This document shows, one piece after another, positions 26,369 to 34,236 of a DNA stretch of 64,000 nucleotides. Source of the DNA: Pseudomonas fluorescens (GTDB lineage: Bacteria > Pseudomonadota > Gammaproteobacteria > Pseudomonadales > Pseudomonadaceae). The position numbers and the translations under genes are program-made. Location: positions 221,133-285,132 of the forward strand of contig NZ_MSDF01000025.1 of assembly GCF_002022275.1 (NCBI RefSeq), written 5' to 3'. Positions within the stretch are counted from its first letter, which is position 1, and every line of letters begins with the position of its first letter. The notes below the pieces were generated by a model. The model made no database searches. It was not told the DNA's origin and was given only the letters and a program-made list of their open reading frames with translations.

Positions 26369-26761
26369 ATGACCGCATTTGCACGCATCACCCTGCTCAG
26401 CCTGGTACTCGGCTTGAGCGCTTGTGCGGTCCACCGGCCACCTCCCGGGCCCACCGGCCCGACCATCCCGTCGTCCGGCCCGTCGACCCAGCCAAGCACC
26501 AAACCTTCCGGCCCGGTCACGCCGCCGAAACCCGTGCCAAGCTCCTCGCCCACCTTCGCCCCGCCACCGGGCGCCGTCAGCCATTGGGACGGCAAAATGC
26601 AGGTGTATGTGCTGGAAGAACAGCCCGACACCTTCTACCGCCAGCGCACGTACTACCGCTGGAGCAACGGCTGGAGCCGCTCGATCAGCCCGAACGGGCC
26701 GTGGGAAGAAACCAACGTGCAAGGCGTTCCGCCGGGCTTGAGCAAGCAATACGCACAATAA
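26369..26761 (+). CDS. Proline-rich lipoprotein
   Basis: A 130-residue predicted lipoprotein: signal peptide ending LGLSAC, then a Pro/Ser/Thr-rich linker of about 50 residues and a compact C-terminal part (MQVYVLEEQPDTFYRQRTYYRWSNGWSRSISPNGPWEE). It begins 16 bp after ccmI and is followed by a strong terminator, so it is probably the last gene of the ccm transcript. Function unknown. Confidence 0.82.
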   Translation: MTAFARITLLSLVLGLSACAVHRPPPGPTGPTIPSSGPSTQPSTKPSGPVTPPKPVPSSSPTFAPPPGAVSHWDGKMQVYVLEEQPDTFYRQRTYYRWSNGWSRSISPNGPWEETNVQGVPPGLSKQYAQ

Positions 26762-26791
26762 AAAAAGGCGACCTTTATAGGTCGCCTTTTT
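26762..26791 (+). terminator. Rho-independent terminator
   Basis: A 7-bp stem (26767-26773 with 26780-26786) with a TTTATA loop, flanked by an A-run before and five Ts after. It ends the ccm-lipoprotein transcript and could act in both directions. Confidence 0.95.
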
Positions 26792-26831
26792 CATACCCGT
26801 GAAATGCATTCTTGCATCCACTGAAGCTCAA

Positions 26832-26861
26832 ATGTGGGAGCGGGCTTGCTCGCGAATGCGG
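26832..26861 (+). repeat. Single REP (GTGGGAGCGGGCTTGC type)
   Basis: One copy with the head GTGGGAGCGGGCTTGC and the tail TCGCGAATGCGG, without an inverted partner nearby. Confidence 0.85.
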
Positions 26862-26902
26862 TGGTTCAGCTGGCTAATACAGTGACTGACACACCGCCTT
26901 TT

Positions 26903-27029
26903 GATCGTTCCCACGCTCCGCGTGGGAATGCATCCCGTGACGCTCCGCGTCACCTTGGCGCAAGACTCAAACCTGAGGGACGCAGAGCGTCCCAGGCGGC
27001 ATTCCCACGCAGAGCGTTGGAACGATCAT
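26903..27029. repeat. 127-bp palindromic element
   Basis: The ends TGATCGTTCCCACGCTC and its inverse (27013-27029, one mismatch) enclose further hairpins (GTGACGCTCCGCGTCAC at 26938-26954 and GGGACGCAGAGCGTCCC at 26978-26994). It has no coding capacity. It resembles a dispersed Pseudomonas palindromic repeat, distinct from the GTGGGAG REPs. Confidence 0.75.
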
Positions 27030-27071
27030 CATGGCCGTGGAACCCCATTCCTCCATCCAATGAAGATCAAC

Positions 27072-27160
27072 TGTGGGAGCTGGCTTGCCTGCGATAGCAT
27101 TGTGTCAGCCAACTATCTGCCAGCTGACCCACCGCCATCGCAGGCAAGCCAGCTCCCACA
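27072..27160. repeat. REPIN (GTGGGAGCTGGCTTGC type)
   Basis: Two inverted REP copies, left from 27072 and right ending 27160, with a roughly 40-bp spacer. Confidence 0.88.
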
Positions 27161-27176
27161 GGGGATCACCGTGCCA

Positions 27177-27452
27177 TCAAGCTATGGGACATTCCCGATT
27201 GAGCGCTTCATTCACCAACAACTGCGCAATCTCAATCATCTGCACCACCGCCAGCACCTGCTTGCGGCCTGAGCCACCCAGATGTTCAGCGCAGTCGTAC
27301 GCACAGACAGTGGCCGACTCAAGCATCTCGCTGGCGTTGCTCAAGGCAACTTCAGTACTGAGGCCGGGGCGGACGGTGAAGATCACTTCGGGTGGTGTTT
27401 GTGGCGTGTTATCCGAGGTGGATAACAGTGTGTCAGGCGTAACTTTTTTCAT
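27177..27452 (-). CDS. DUF3077-type small protein
   Basis: A 91-residue protein, MKKVTPDTLL... with a disordered Thr/Pro-rich start, a strand-like IFTVRPGLSTEVALSNASEMLESA and a helical tail (CAYDCAEHLGGSGRKQVLAVVQMIEIAQLLVNEAL). It matches the DUF3077/DUF6124 small proteins that are common in Pseudomonas and have no known function. GGAG lies before the ATG at 27450-27452; the longer reading to 27533 is not supported. Upstream on its own strand lies a long untranslated stretch with two large hairpin repeats, which could be its leader. Confidence 0.75.
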   Translation of the reverse strand: MKKVTPDTLLSTSDNTPQTPPEVIFTVRPGLSTEVALSNASEMLESATVCAYDCAEHLGGSGRKQVLAVVQMIEIAQLLVNEALNRECPIA

Positions 27453-27658
27453 ACGGATGCTCCGTGAGTTATGAAAAAAGCGTCCACTAAAGGCAATGGG
27501 CGCTTGTGCGCCTGGATCATTTCGGGCTTCCACACCCGGCCGCTGATTTTGCAGCGACTTGCGAAGGTTAGCGGTGAGGTTTGATCAGACGCAACCCGAA
27601 AACTATGTAGGGCATATCTCCACGTCTAGTTGATGATCACAGCCACACGGCGTAAGGA

Positions 27659-27729
27659 GGCGACTGCACACAGGGTGGTAGACCGGTCATAGAAACCCGG
27701 CAGGCCTAAGCCTCCCATGCACAGCCGCC
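27659..27729. repeat. Structured repeat, copy A
   Basis: A 71-nt imperfect hairpin unit: outer stem 27659-27666 with 27722-27729 (one mismatch), an internal loop, and an inner CCGG...CCGG stem around TCATAGAAAC. Its core (GACCGG..AT.GAAACCCG.CAGG) is shared with copy B 93 nt further on. No known RNA family is recognised. Confidence 0.6.
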
Positions 27730-27751
27730 ACAAAGAAGCCTGAAAAAAGGT

Positions 27752-27820
27752 GAGCCGTACGCAGGTTGGTCGACCGGGGAATGGAAACCCGACAGGGACA
27801 AGCCCTCCTGCGTGCGGCTC
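27752..27820. repeat. Structured repeat, copy B (strong hairpin, T-run on minus strand)
   Basis: A 69-nt unit with a 14-bp outer stem (27752-27765 with 27807-27820, one G-U on one strand) and an inner CGGG/CCCG pairing. Read on the minus strand, the stem is followed within three bases by six Ts (27743-27748), the arrangement of an intrinsic terminator or attenuator about 290 nt before the DUF3077 start. Confidence 0.65.
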
Positions 27821-27950
27821 GGGCGACATAGTGAACATTGGATAAAGAATGAGGTGTAGGGAAAGTCTGGCATCGGGACGCGTCAAGTCGAGGCTGGCGA
27901 TGCACGACAGTTGCTACTATCCCTTTCTCCCTTCAATGAGATGAACCCTC

Positions 27951-28532
27951 ATGAACCTCTACGTTGTTCGTCACGGCGAAACCTGGGCAAACGCTGAGCG
28001 CCGCTACCTCGGCGCGCTCGACCCGGAACTGACCGAGCTGGGTAGGGAACAGGCTGCGTCTCTCAGCAAGAAACTGCCCAGCGGCATTGAGGTGTTAATT
28101 GTCTCTCCGCGCCTAAGAGCCCAGCAAACCGCGCAAATTCTTAACGGTGAGTTGAATCTTGAGCTATTAACAATGGGCGAATTTCGCGAGCGTGACGTCG
28201 GTGTGTTCGAAGGGCTGACACAGGCTGAGGCAAGGGCAATGCACCCGCAGCTCTGGGCGCAGAACATAACGCGCCAATGGGCGGTTGGGCCAACGGGCGG
28301 TGAGTCGATTGCAGATGTGGTTGCCCGTGTACATCAAGGTTTGGTGGAACTGGCAGCGCTCTATCCAGAGCGTGTTGTACTGCTGGTCGCGCATGGATTT
28401 GTGGCGAAGGTGATTCGCGCTCTAGCCAGAGGAGACTTTTCGGACTTCTTTAACTGGCAGCTTTCGAATGGAGAGATGCTGGTTTTGGACGATTTCAACG
28501 TCATGGCGTTTCCAGCGACTGCCCCAATTTAA
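27951..28532 (+). CDS. Histidine phosphatase family protein
   Basis: A 193-residue phosphoglycerate-mutase-like phosphatase with the catalytic RHGE motif (YVVRHGETWANAE), SPRLRAQQTA with the second catalytic Arg, the acid in EFRERDVGVFEGL and the second His in VLLVAHGF. It is complete and cytosolic. The substrate is unknown; alpha-ribazole phosphatase-like or broad sugar-phosphate activity is possible. Confidence 0.88.
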   Translation: MNLYVVRHGETWANAERRYLGALDPELTELGREQAASLSKKLPSGIEVLIVSPRLRAQQTAQILNGELNLELLTMGEFRERDVGVFEGLTQAEARAMHPQLWAQNITRQWAVGPTGGESIADVVARVHQGLVELAALYPERVVLLVAHGFVAKVIRALARGDFSDFFNWQLSNGEMLVLDDFNVMAFPATAPI

Positions 28533-28548
28533 TTGCTACGTACAACTC

Positions 28549-28702
28549 TGTGGCGAGCGGGCTGTGTGTGGCGAGCGGGCTTGCCCCGCGTTGGGCTGCG
28601 AAGCAGCCCCAAACCCTGCCGACGCGTTCTGTCTGACTCTATCGCGGCCGCCTTATTGGGGCTGCTGCGCAGCCCAACGCAGGGCAAGCCTGCTCGCCAC
28701 AA
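28549..28702. repeat. REP-like inverted repeat (TGTGGCGAGCGGGCTTGCC type)
   Basis: A fourth palindromic family: heads at 28549 (truncated) and 28567 (complete), a GGGCTGC...GCAGCCC hairpin, a spacer, and the inverse copy ending 28702. As at 17181, an incomplete head sits beside the complete one. Confidence 0.85.
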
Positions 28703-28729
28703 CGACCGTGCAAGCTGTGTCCACGATCA

Positions 28730-29413
28730 TTATTCCATACAGGTTTTGGGCGTGATGCGGATCGTTTCAGCCCCGCCCATTTCACCACTCGGCGCGAGCT
28801 CTTTATGGGTCGTGAACGCCAGCGGGTAGGGGCCGCTCTTGGCCAGCGCGGCATTCACCCCGGCCATGAAGGTTTCCTCGCTTTTGGCATAGAAAATCCA
28901 CTGCACCTGCTGCCCACCCGTCACCGTGCACAGCCATTTCGCCAGCCCTTGTTCCTGCACGGCCGGCACGATCAGGCTGCGCATCTGTTCCATCCGGGAG
29001 AGGTCTCGCGGCGCTGGCCTGAGGGTTTTGGCGGTGTACTTCCAGGTGATTCTGATCTTGTAGGGCAGTGCCCGTCGTTCAGCGGCCGTGACAGAGCGCG
29101 CACCCTGGTAAAGCATGGGGTTGGGCGTGTCTGGAAAGTCGGCGTCCTGGTAGTCGTCAGGGCCAGGCTCGGCCAACGCTTGCTGGCGAGGGTTGGGGTT
29201 GGCATCGTCCAGCAGGCGCCTGAGGGCTTCCGCTCGGTCCGCCGCCCGATCAGCCACACACCTGTCAAACGCCACGCTGTGCACCGGGCCTTCATCCAGG
29301 CAAGGGTTGCGCTCGACCACGGGCGCAGCAGGGTGCCTTGCGCAGCCTGCGGTCAGTACGCTTGCCAGCGCGAGCCACGTGAGCAGTTGCTTGTTACGGT
29401 GCTTGTCTTTCAC
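28730..29413 (-). CDS. Predicted lipoprotein, function unknown
   Basis: A 227-residue protein with a lipoprotein signal (LLTWLALASVLTAGCARH), a charged helical stretch (FDRCVADRAADRAEALRRLLDDANP) and a C-terminal domain (KIRITWKYTAKTLRP ... MEQMRSLIVPAVQEQGLAKWLCTVTGGQQVQWIFYAKSEETFMAGVNAAL). The last part recalls DUF695, but I am not sure. The GTG start is preceded by AGGGA; the nearby ATG at 29418-29420 is out of frame. Confidence 0.78.
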   Translation of the reverse strand: MKDKHRNKQLLTWLALASVLTAGCARHPAAPVVERNPCLDEGPVHSVAFDRCVADRAADRAEALRRLLDDANPNPRQQALAEPGPDDYQDADFPDTPNPMLYQGARSVTAAERRALPYKIRITWKYTAKTLRPAPRDLSRMEQMRSLIVPAVQEQGLAKWLCTVTGGQQVQWIFYAKSEETFMAGVNAALAKSGPYPLAFTTHKELAPSGEMGGAETIRITPKTCME

Positions 29414-29524
29414 TGTTCATCCCTAAACGCTTGAGCCTGCCCTGTGAGGGCGGATGCTGGCTAATTAATGGCGCCGATTGTGCCAGACGTCTTCGCCGCA
29501 GACCACTGGCTACCCACCTCCAAC

Positions 29525-29542
29525 CTTTCACAAAACCTTCAT
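29525..29542 (+). promoter_or_regulatory. Pho-box-like site upstream of phnC
   Basis: Two 7-mers, CTTTCAC and CCTTCAT, separated by AAAA (11-bp period), each match 5 of 7 bases of the PhoB half-site CTGTCAT. It sits about 115 bp before phnC, where phosphate-starvation control would be expected. Confidence 0.55.
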
Positions 29543-29657
29543 CAAACCGCCGCCCGCCAGTCATGTGCAAGTAATAGCACTGACACCTCCCGCGCCTACT
29601 GTCGTTTGAACTCAAACGCAGCCCTCCCAAGGCTGTTCAAACCAGACAGAGAAGCCC

Positions 29658-30491
29658 ATGACTCACGCTATTCATGTCGATCACTTGAACAAGACCTTTG
29701 CGAAGAAATCCGCACTGGTCGACCTCGAACTCACCATTGCTGCCGGTGAGATGGTCGCGCTGATTGGCGCTTCCGGGTCGGGCAAGTCCACGTTGTTGCG
29801 CCATTTGGCGGGCCTGGCCTGTTGCGACAAGAGCAACGGCGGCAGTGTCAAGGTGCTGGGCCGGGAGGTGCAGGCCAGTGGACGGTTGAATGGCAAGGTG
29901 CGGCGTTTGCGTGCAGACATCGGCTACATCTTCCAGCAGTTCAACCTGGTCAACCGCCTGAGCGTGATCGACAACGTATTGCTCGGTTGCCTGGGCCGCA
30001 TGCCGCGCTGGCGTGGCAACCTCGGGTTGTTCAATGCCGAGGAAAAGGCCTTTGCCCTGGAATCCCTGGCCCGTGTGGGTTTGGCTGACCTGGCCGGGCA
30101 GCGCGCCTCCACATTGTCCGGCGGCCAGCAGCAGCGTGTGGCGATTGCCCGGGCGCTGACCCAGCGCGCCGAAGTCATCCTCGCCGACGAACCCATCGCC
30201 TCCCTCGACCCTGAGTCGGCGCGCAAGGTCATGGAGATCCTCGCCGACATCAACCGCCGCGACGGCAAGACCGTGGTGGTGACCCTGCATCAAGTCGATT
30301 ACGCCATGCGTTATTGCCCGCGAGCCGTGGCCCTTAAAGGTGGCCGCATTCACTTCGACGGGCAGGGCAGCGCCATGAGCAGCCAGTTCCTCAATGATTT
30401 GTACGGTGCCGATGTCGACACCAGCCTGATGTTTTCCGACCAGACCCGCCATGCCGAAGCCACCCCTCGGCTGGCCCTGGCGCGCGCTTGA
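29658..30491 (+). CDS. phnC: Phosphonate ABC transporter ATPase PhnC
   Basis: A 277-residue ABC ATPase: Walker A GASGSGKST, Q-loop FQQFNLV, signature LSGGQQQRVAIARAL, Walker B VILADEPIASLD, H-loop TLHQ. The insert between Q-loop and signature (VLLGCLGRMPRWRGNLGLF) is typical of PhnC. It energises uptake of phosphonates with PhnD and PhnE, and is the first gene of the phn cluster behind the Pho-box-like site. Confidence 0.94.
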   Translation: MTHAIHVDHLNKTFAKKSALVDLELTIAAGEMVALIGASGSGKSTLLRHLAGLACCDKSNGGSVKVLGREVQASGRLNGKVRRLRADIGYIFQQFNLVNRLSVIDNVLLGCLGRMPRWRGNLGLFNAEEKAFALESLARVGLADLAGQRASTLSGGQQQRVAIARALTQRAEVILADEPIASLDPESARKVMEILADINRRDGKTVVVTLHQVDYAMRYCPRAVALKGGRIHFDGQGSAMSSQFLNDLYGADVDTSLMFSDQTRHAEATPRLALARA

Positions 30492-30523
30492 AACCCCACT
30501 CACGACCCACAGGAAACCTTTCC

Positions 30524-31525
30524 ATGTTGAACCGTATCGGCCAAGTGTTTTTGTCTGCGGTGTTGCTGGCCAGCGTCGCGATGGGCAATGCCCAGGCTGC
30601 CGACAAAGCCATCAACTTCGGCATCATGTCCACCGAGTCTTCGCAGAACCTCAAGAGCATCTGGCAGCCGTTTCTGGATGACATGCACAAGAAGACCGGC
30701 CTGACCATCAACGCCACTTTCGCCTCTGACTATGCCGGTTTGATCCAGGGCATGCGCTTCAACAAGGTCGACGTGGCCTGGCTGGGCAACAAGGCTGCAA
30801 TGGAAGCAGTAGACCGTTCCAACGGCGAGATCTTTGCCCAGACCGCCGCCGCCAACGGCGCCGCCGGTTACTGGAGCGTGCTGATCGTGCGCAAAGACAG
30901 CCCGATCAACAACGTCGACGACATGCTCAAGAACGCCAAGAACCTGACCTTCGGTAACGGTGACCCGAACTCCACCTCGGGCTACCTGGTTCCGGGCTAT
31001 TACGTGTTCGCCAAGAACCACGTCGACGCCGCCACCGCGTTCAAACGCACCCTCAACTCCAGCCATGAAGTGAATGCCTTGAGCGTGGCCAAAGGGCAGT
31101 TGGACGTGGCGACCTTCAACACCGAAAGCTGGGACCGTCTGGCAGTGACCCAGCCGGACAAGGCCGCGATGCTCAAAGTGATCTGGAAATCGCCGCTGAT
31201 CCCTGCCGACCCGATGGTGTGGAGCAAGGCGCTGAGCGACAGCGAGAAGACCAAGATCCGTGATTTCTTCGCCAACTACGGCAACACCGATGAAGAGAAA
31301 GCGGTGCTGAAGAACATGCAGCTGGGCAAGTTCCTGACCTCGAACGACGACCAACTGTTGCCGATCCGCCAGCTGGAACTGTTCAAGCAGCGCACCACCA
31401 TCAGCGCGGATGACCACCTGGAAGCCGCCGACAAGGCCAAGAAACTGGCTGACATCGACGCCGACCTGGCGAAGCTGCAACAGCGCATCAGCGAACTGGA
31501 CAAAAAGACCGCAGCAAACGGCTAA
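30524..31525 (+). CDS. phnD: Phosphonate-binding periplasmic protein PhnD
   Basis: A 333-residue periplasmic binding protein with a signal peptide (MLNRIGQVFLSAVLLASVAMGNAQA), the FGIMSTESSQNLKSIWQPFLDDM start and the VDVAWLGNKAAMEAV binding region typical of PhnD. The ATG at 30524 follows AGGAAA; the 12-residue extension from a TTG inside the phnC stop is rejected. Confidence 0.94.
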   Translation: MLNRIGQVFLSAVLLASVAMGNAQAADKAINFGIMSTESSQNLKSIWQPFLDDMHKKTGLTINATFASDYAGLIQGMRFNKVDVAWLGNKAAMEAVDRSNGEIFAQTAAANGAAGYWSVLIVRKDSPINNVDDMLKNAKNLTFGNGDPNSTSGYLVPGYYVFAKNHVDAATAFKRTLNSSHEVNALSVAKGQLDVATFNTESWDRLAVTQPDKAAMLKVIWKSPLIPADPMVWSKALSDSEKTKIRDFFANYGNTDEEKAVLKNMQLGKFLTSNDDQLLPIRQLELFKQRTTISADDHLEAADKAKKLADIDADLAKLQQRISELDKKTAANG

Positions 31526-31546
31526 CCCCCTGTAGGAACCGGGCCA

Positions 31547-31654
31547 ATGTGGGAGCGGGCTTGCTCGCGAATGCGGTGAATCAGTCGCCGAATGCGTTGA
31601 ATGACACACCGCATTCGCGAGCAAGCCCGCTCCCACAAAAGCCAGCTCCCACAC
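31547..31654. repeat. REPIN (GTGGGAGCGGGCTTGC type) inside the phn operon
   Basis: Inverted REP copies (31547-31576 and about 31610-31637) lie between phnD and phnE. An additional truncated inverse head of the other family (AGCCAGCTCCCACA, 31640-31653) follows the right copy. Confidence 0.9.
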
Positions 31655-31672
31655 TTAGATTGAGGCGATCCA

Positions 31673-32455
31673 ATGACAACCTTGCACGCTGAAGCCGTCG
31701 GCAAACGCAGCTTGCCGCAATACCTCGGCTGGGGTCTGTTCCTGCTCGTACTGGCCTGGGCCTGGCGCGGTGCTGAAATGAACCCGCTGGCGCTGTACCG
31801 CGATTCCGGAAACATGGCGACCTTCGCCGCTGACTTCTTCCCGCCGGACTTCCACGAATGGCGCTCCTACCTCACCGAGATGATCGTCACCGTGCAAATC
31901 GCCCTCTGGGGCACGGTGTTGGCCATCGTCTGCTCGGTGCCGCTGGGCATCCTCTGCTCTGAAAACATCACCCCGTGGTGGGTGCACCAACCGCTGCGCC
32001 GTGTGATGGATGCGTTCCGTTCCATCAATGAAATGGTGTTCGCCATGCTGTTCGTGGTCGCCGTCGGCCTCGGTCCTTTTGCCGGTGTACTGGCCCTGTG
32101 GATCAGCACCACCGGCGTGCTCGCCAAGCTGTTTGCCGAAGCCGTCGAAGCCATTGACCCGGGCCCGGTAGAAGGCGTGCGGGCCACCGGCGCGAGTGCC
32201 TTGCAGGAAGTGATCTACGGCGTGATCCCCCAAGTAATGCCGCTGTGGGTGAGCTACGCGCTCTACCGCTTCGAAGCCAACGTGCGCTCCGCAACAGTGG
32301 TCGGCATGGTCGGCGCAGGTGGTATCGGCGTGATCCTCTGGGAAAACATCCGCGCCTTCCAGTTCGTACAAACCTGCGCGGTGCTGCTGGTGATCATCGT
32401 GGTGGTGAGCTGTATCGACGTGCTGTCCCAACGCCTGCGCAAGCAGTTCATCTGA
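31673..32455 (+). CDS. phnE: Phosphonate ABC transporter permease PhnE
   Basis: A 260-residue, six-helix inner-membrane permease with the EAA-type loop (EAIDPGPVEGVRATGASALQEVIYGVIPQVMP) that contacts PhnC. FRSINEMVFAMLFVVAVGLGP and the VVGMVGAGGIG segment are conserved in PhnE. A short terminator-like hairpin directly follows it. Confidence 0.93.
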   Translation: MTTLHAEAVGKRSLPQYLGWGLFLLVLAWAWRGAEMNPLALYRDSGNMATFAADFFPPDFHEWRSYLTEMIVTVQIALWGTVLAIVCSVPLGILCSENITPWWVHQPLRRVMDAFRSINEMVFAMLFVVAVGLGPFAGVLALWISTTGVLAKLFAEAVEAIDPGPVEGVRATGASALQEVIYGVIPQVMPLWVSYALYRFEANVRSATVVGMVGAGGIGVILWENIRAFQFVQTCAVLLVIIVVVSCIDVLSQRLRKQFI

Positions 32456-32465
32456 CGCCGGAGGG

Positions 32466-32487
32466 GTGCCCGCGGGGCGCTTTTTTT
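32466..32487 (+). terminator. Small intrinsic terminator or attenuator before phnF
   Basis: A 6-bp stem (32466-32471 with 32475-32480, one G-U) with a GCG loop, immediately followed by seven Ts (32481-32487). The phnF ATG is only five bases further on, so the T-run occupies the place of its ribosome site. Confidence 0.65.
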
Positions 32488-32491
32488 AAGC

Positions 32492-33196
32492 ATGCAGTTG
32501 TCTAGACAAGATGAGCCGGTGTACCGCGAACTCGCGGATATTTTGCGCCGCGAACTGAGCAGTTACAGCGCCGGCGACTTCCTGCCCGGCGAGGTGCACA
32601 TGGCCGAGCGCTTCGGCGTGAACCGCCACACCTTGCGCCGCGCCATCGACGAGCTGGTGTTTGAAGGCAGCCTGTTGCGCCGCCAGGGCAAGGGCACCCA
32701 GGTGCTCGACCGCCCGCTGATTTACTCGATGGGCGCCGAGACCTCCTACAGCCAATCGCTGTCGGCCCAGGGCGTCGGCGTGCAGGCGGTGTTGCTCAAG
32801 CGCCGCTACTGCTACGCCAGCCGCGACGAAGCCGAGCATTTGGGCATCGCCGAAATGGCGCCGATGATCGAACTGCAAACCCTGCGCAAGCTCGACCACC
32901 AGCCCGTCAGCCTGATCCGCCATCGCTACTGCGCCAGCCGCGCGCCGTTGCTGGCCGACTACACCGGCGGTTCGTTGCGCCAGTACCTGCGTGAACGTGA
33001 GCTACCGCTGACCCGCACCCAAAGCCTGATCGGTGCGCGCCTGCCCAACCGTGATGAAGCCGCGCTGCTGATGATGCCTCGGCACTTGCCGGCCCTCACC
33101 GTTTTTACCCTTTCCTGCGATCGCGACGGCCGCCCCGTGGAGCTGGCGCAGTCCACCAGCCGTTCGGATCGCTTCCAGTACCAAGTGGTGACTTGA
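32492..33196 (+). CDS. phnF: GntR/HutC-type regulator PhnF
   Basis: A 234-residue regulator: N-terminal winged helix (PVYRELADILRRELSSYSAGDFLPGEVHMAERFGVNRHTLRRAIDELVFEGSLLRRQGKGTQV) and C-terminal UTRA ligand domain (about 75-230). It probably represses the phn genes and responds to a phosphonate pathway metabolite. It sits between the transporter and lyase genes. No good Shine-Dalgarno is visible, because the terminator T-run precedes the start. Confidence 0.92.
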   Translation: MQLSRQDEPVYRELADILRRELSSYSAGDFLPGEVHMAERFGVNRHTLRRAIDELVFEGSLLRRQGKGTQVLDRPLIYSMGAETSYSQSLSAQGVGVQAVLLKRRYCYASRDEAEHLGIAEMAPMIELQTLRKLDHQPVSLIRHRYCASRAPLLADYTGGSLRQYLRERELPLTRTQSLIGARLPNRDEAALLMMPRHLPALTVFTLSCDRDGRPVELAQSTSRSDRFQYQVVT

Positions 33197-33208
33197 ATGG
33201 AGTCCTCA

Positions 33209-33646
33209 ATGAGCTTGTCCCCGCGTCAACACTGGATCGGCGTGCTCGCCCGCGCCCAGCTCAGTGAATTGCACCCGCACGAGGCCGCGTTGAAAGACGC
33301 CGACTACCAACTGATCCGCGCCCCGGAAATCGGCATGACCCTGGTGCGTGGCCGCATGGGCGGCAACGGCGCGCCGTTCAACGTCGGCGAAATGAGCGTG
33401 ACCCGCTGCGTGGTGCGCCTGGCCGACGGGCGCACCGGCTACAGCTACCTGGCCGGGCGCGACAAGTTGCACGCCGAGCTGGCCGCCCTGGCCGACGCCC
33501 ACCTGCAAGGCACCCAGCCGAGCCTGTGGCTCAGCGATTTGATCACAGCGCTGGCCAATGCCCAGGCCGCCCGCCGCGCGCAAAAAGAAGCCGACACCGC
33601 CGCCACCAAGGTCGAGTTCTTCACCCTGGTTCGAGGAGAAAACTGA
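33209..33646 (+). CDS. phnG: C-P lyase core subunit PhnG
   Basis: A 145-residue component of the PhnGHIJ core complex, with the family pattern LVRGRMGGNGAPFNVGEMSVTRCVVRL and GYSYLAGRDKLHAELAALADAH. The second ATG (33209) has GGAG before it and is preferred over 33197. The stop overlaps phnH (ATGA-type). Confidence 0.92.
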   Translation: MSLSPRQHWIGVLARAQLSELHPHEAALKDADYQLIRAPEIGMTLVRGRMGGNGAPFNVGEMSVTRCVVRLADGRTGYSYLAGRDKLHAELAALADAHLQGTQPSLWLSDLITALANAQAARRAQKEADTAATKVEFFTLVRGEN

Positions 33647-34236
33647 TGAATGCGCACCTGTTGCAACCGGCGTTTGTCGACCCGGTGCTGGACGCCCAAC
33701 GCGGTTTTCGCGCGGCCCTCAAGGCCCTCGCCGAACCGGGTTTGATCCAGCACCTGCCGTCCGCCCCGCGCCTGGACGGCCTCGCACCTGCCACCTACGC
33801 CTTGTGCCTGGCCATGCTCGATATGGACACACCGCTGTGGCTGGCGCCGAGCTTCGACACGCCGCTGATCCGCGCCAACCTGGCGTTCCATTGCGGCTGC
33901 CCGCTGACCGCCCGGCGTGAAGACGCCGTGTTCGCGCTGCTCGGCGAACAGGACCTGCTCGACCTCAGCGGCTTCGACCACGGCAACGACCGCTACCCCG
34001 ACCAGTCTTGCACCTTGCTCGTGCAACTCACCGACCTGGAAGCCGGCCGCGGCCTGCTCTGGCGCGGCCCGGGCATCAAGACCCAGCGCCAGGTGCACCT
34101 GCCGGTGCCGCAAGCGTTCTGGCTGGAGCGCCAGCGCCGCGAAGCCTTCCCGCGTGGCCTGGACCTGTTGTTCACCGCCGGCAATCACTTGATCGGCCTG
34201 CCGCGCAGCAGCCGTGTCGCACAGGAGCGTGCCTGA
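33646..34236 (+). CDS. phnH: C-P lyase core subunit PhnH
   Basis: A 196-residue PLP-transferase-fold subunit without a cofactor lysine, conserved in the PhnGHIJ core. Recognisable parts: FVDPVLDAQRGFRAALKALAEPG and GRGLLWRGPGIKTQRQVHLP. It overlaps phnG and phnI by single bases, so its translation is coupled. Confidence 0.92.
   Translation: MNAHLLQPAFVDPVLDAQRGFRAALKALAEPGLIQHLPSAPRLDGLAPATYALCLAMLDMDTPLWLAPSFDTPLIRANLAFHCGCPLTARREDAVFALLGEQDLLDLSGFDHGNDRYPDQSCTLLVQLTDLEAGRGLLWRGPGIKTQRQVHLPVPQAFWLERQRREAFPRGLDLLFTAGNHLIGLPRSSRVAQERA

Noticed and set aside
24994..26631. Minus-strand open frame of 545 codons
   Set aside because: Antisense to ccmH-ccmI and the lipoprotein gene, all with clear family matches.
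27626..27886. Minus-strand open frame of 86 codons over the structured repeat
   Set aside because: No ribosome site; the sequence is better explained as structured noncoding repeat.
28533..28829. Short open frames over the TGTGGCGAGC repeat
   Set aside because: They are translations of a palindromic repeat and change frame at its hairpins.
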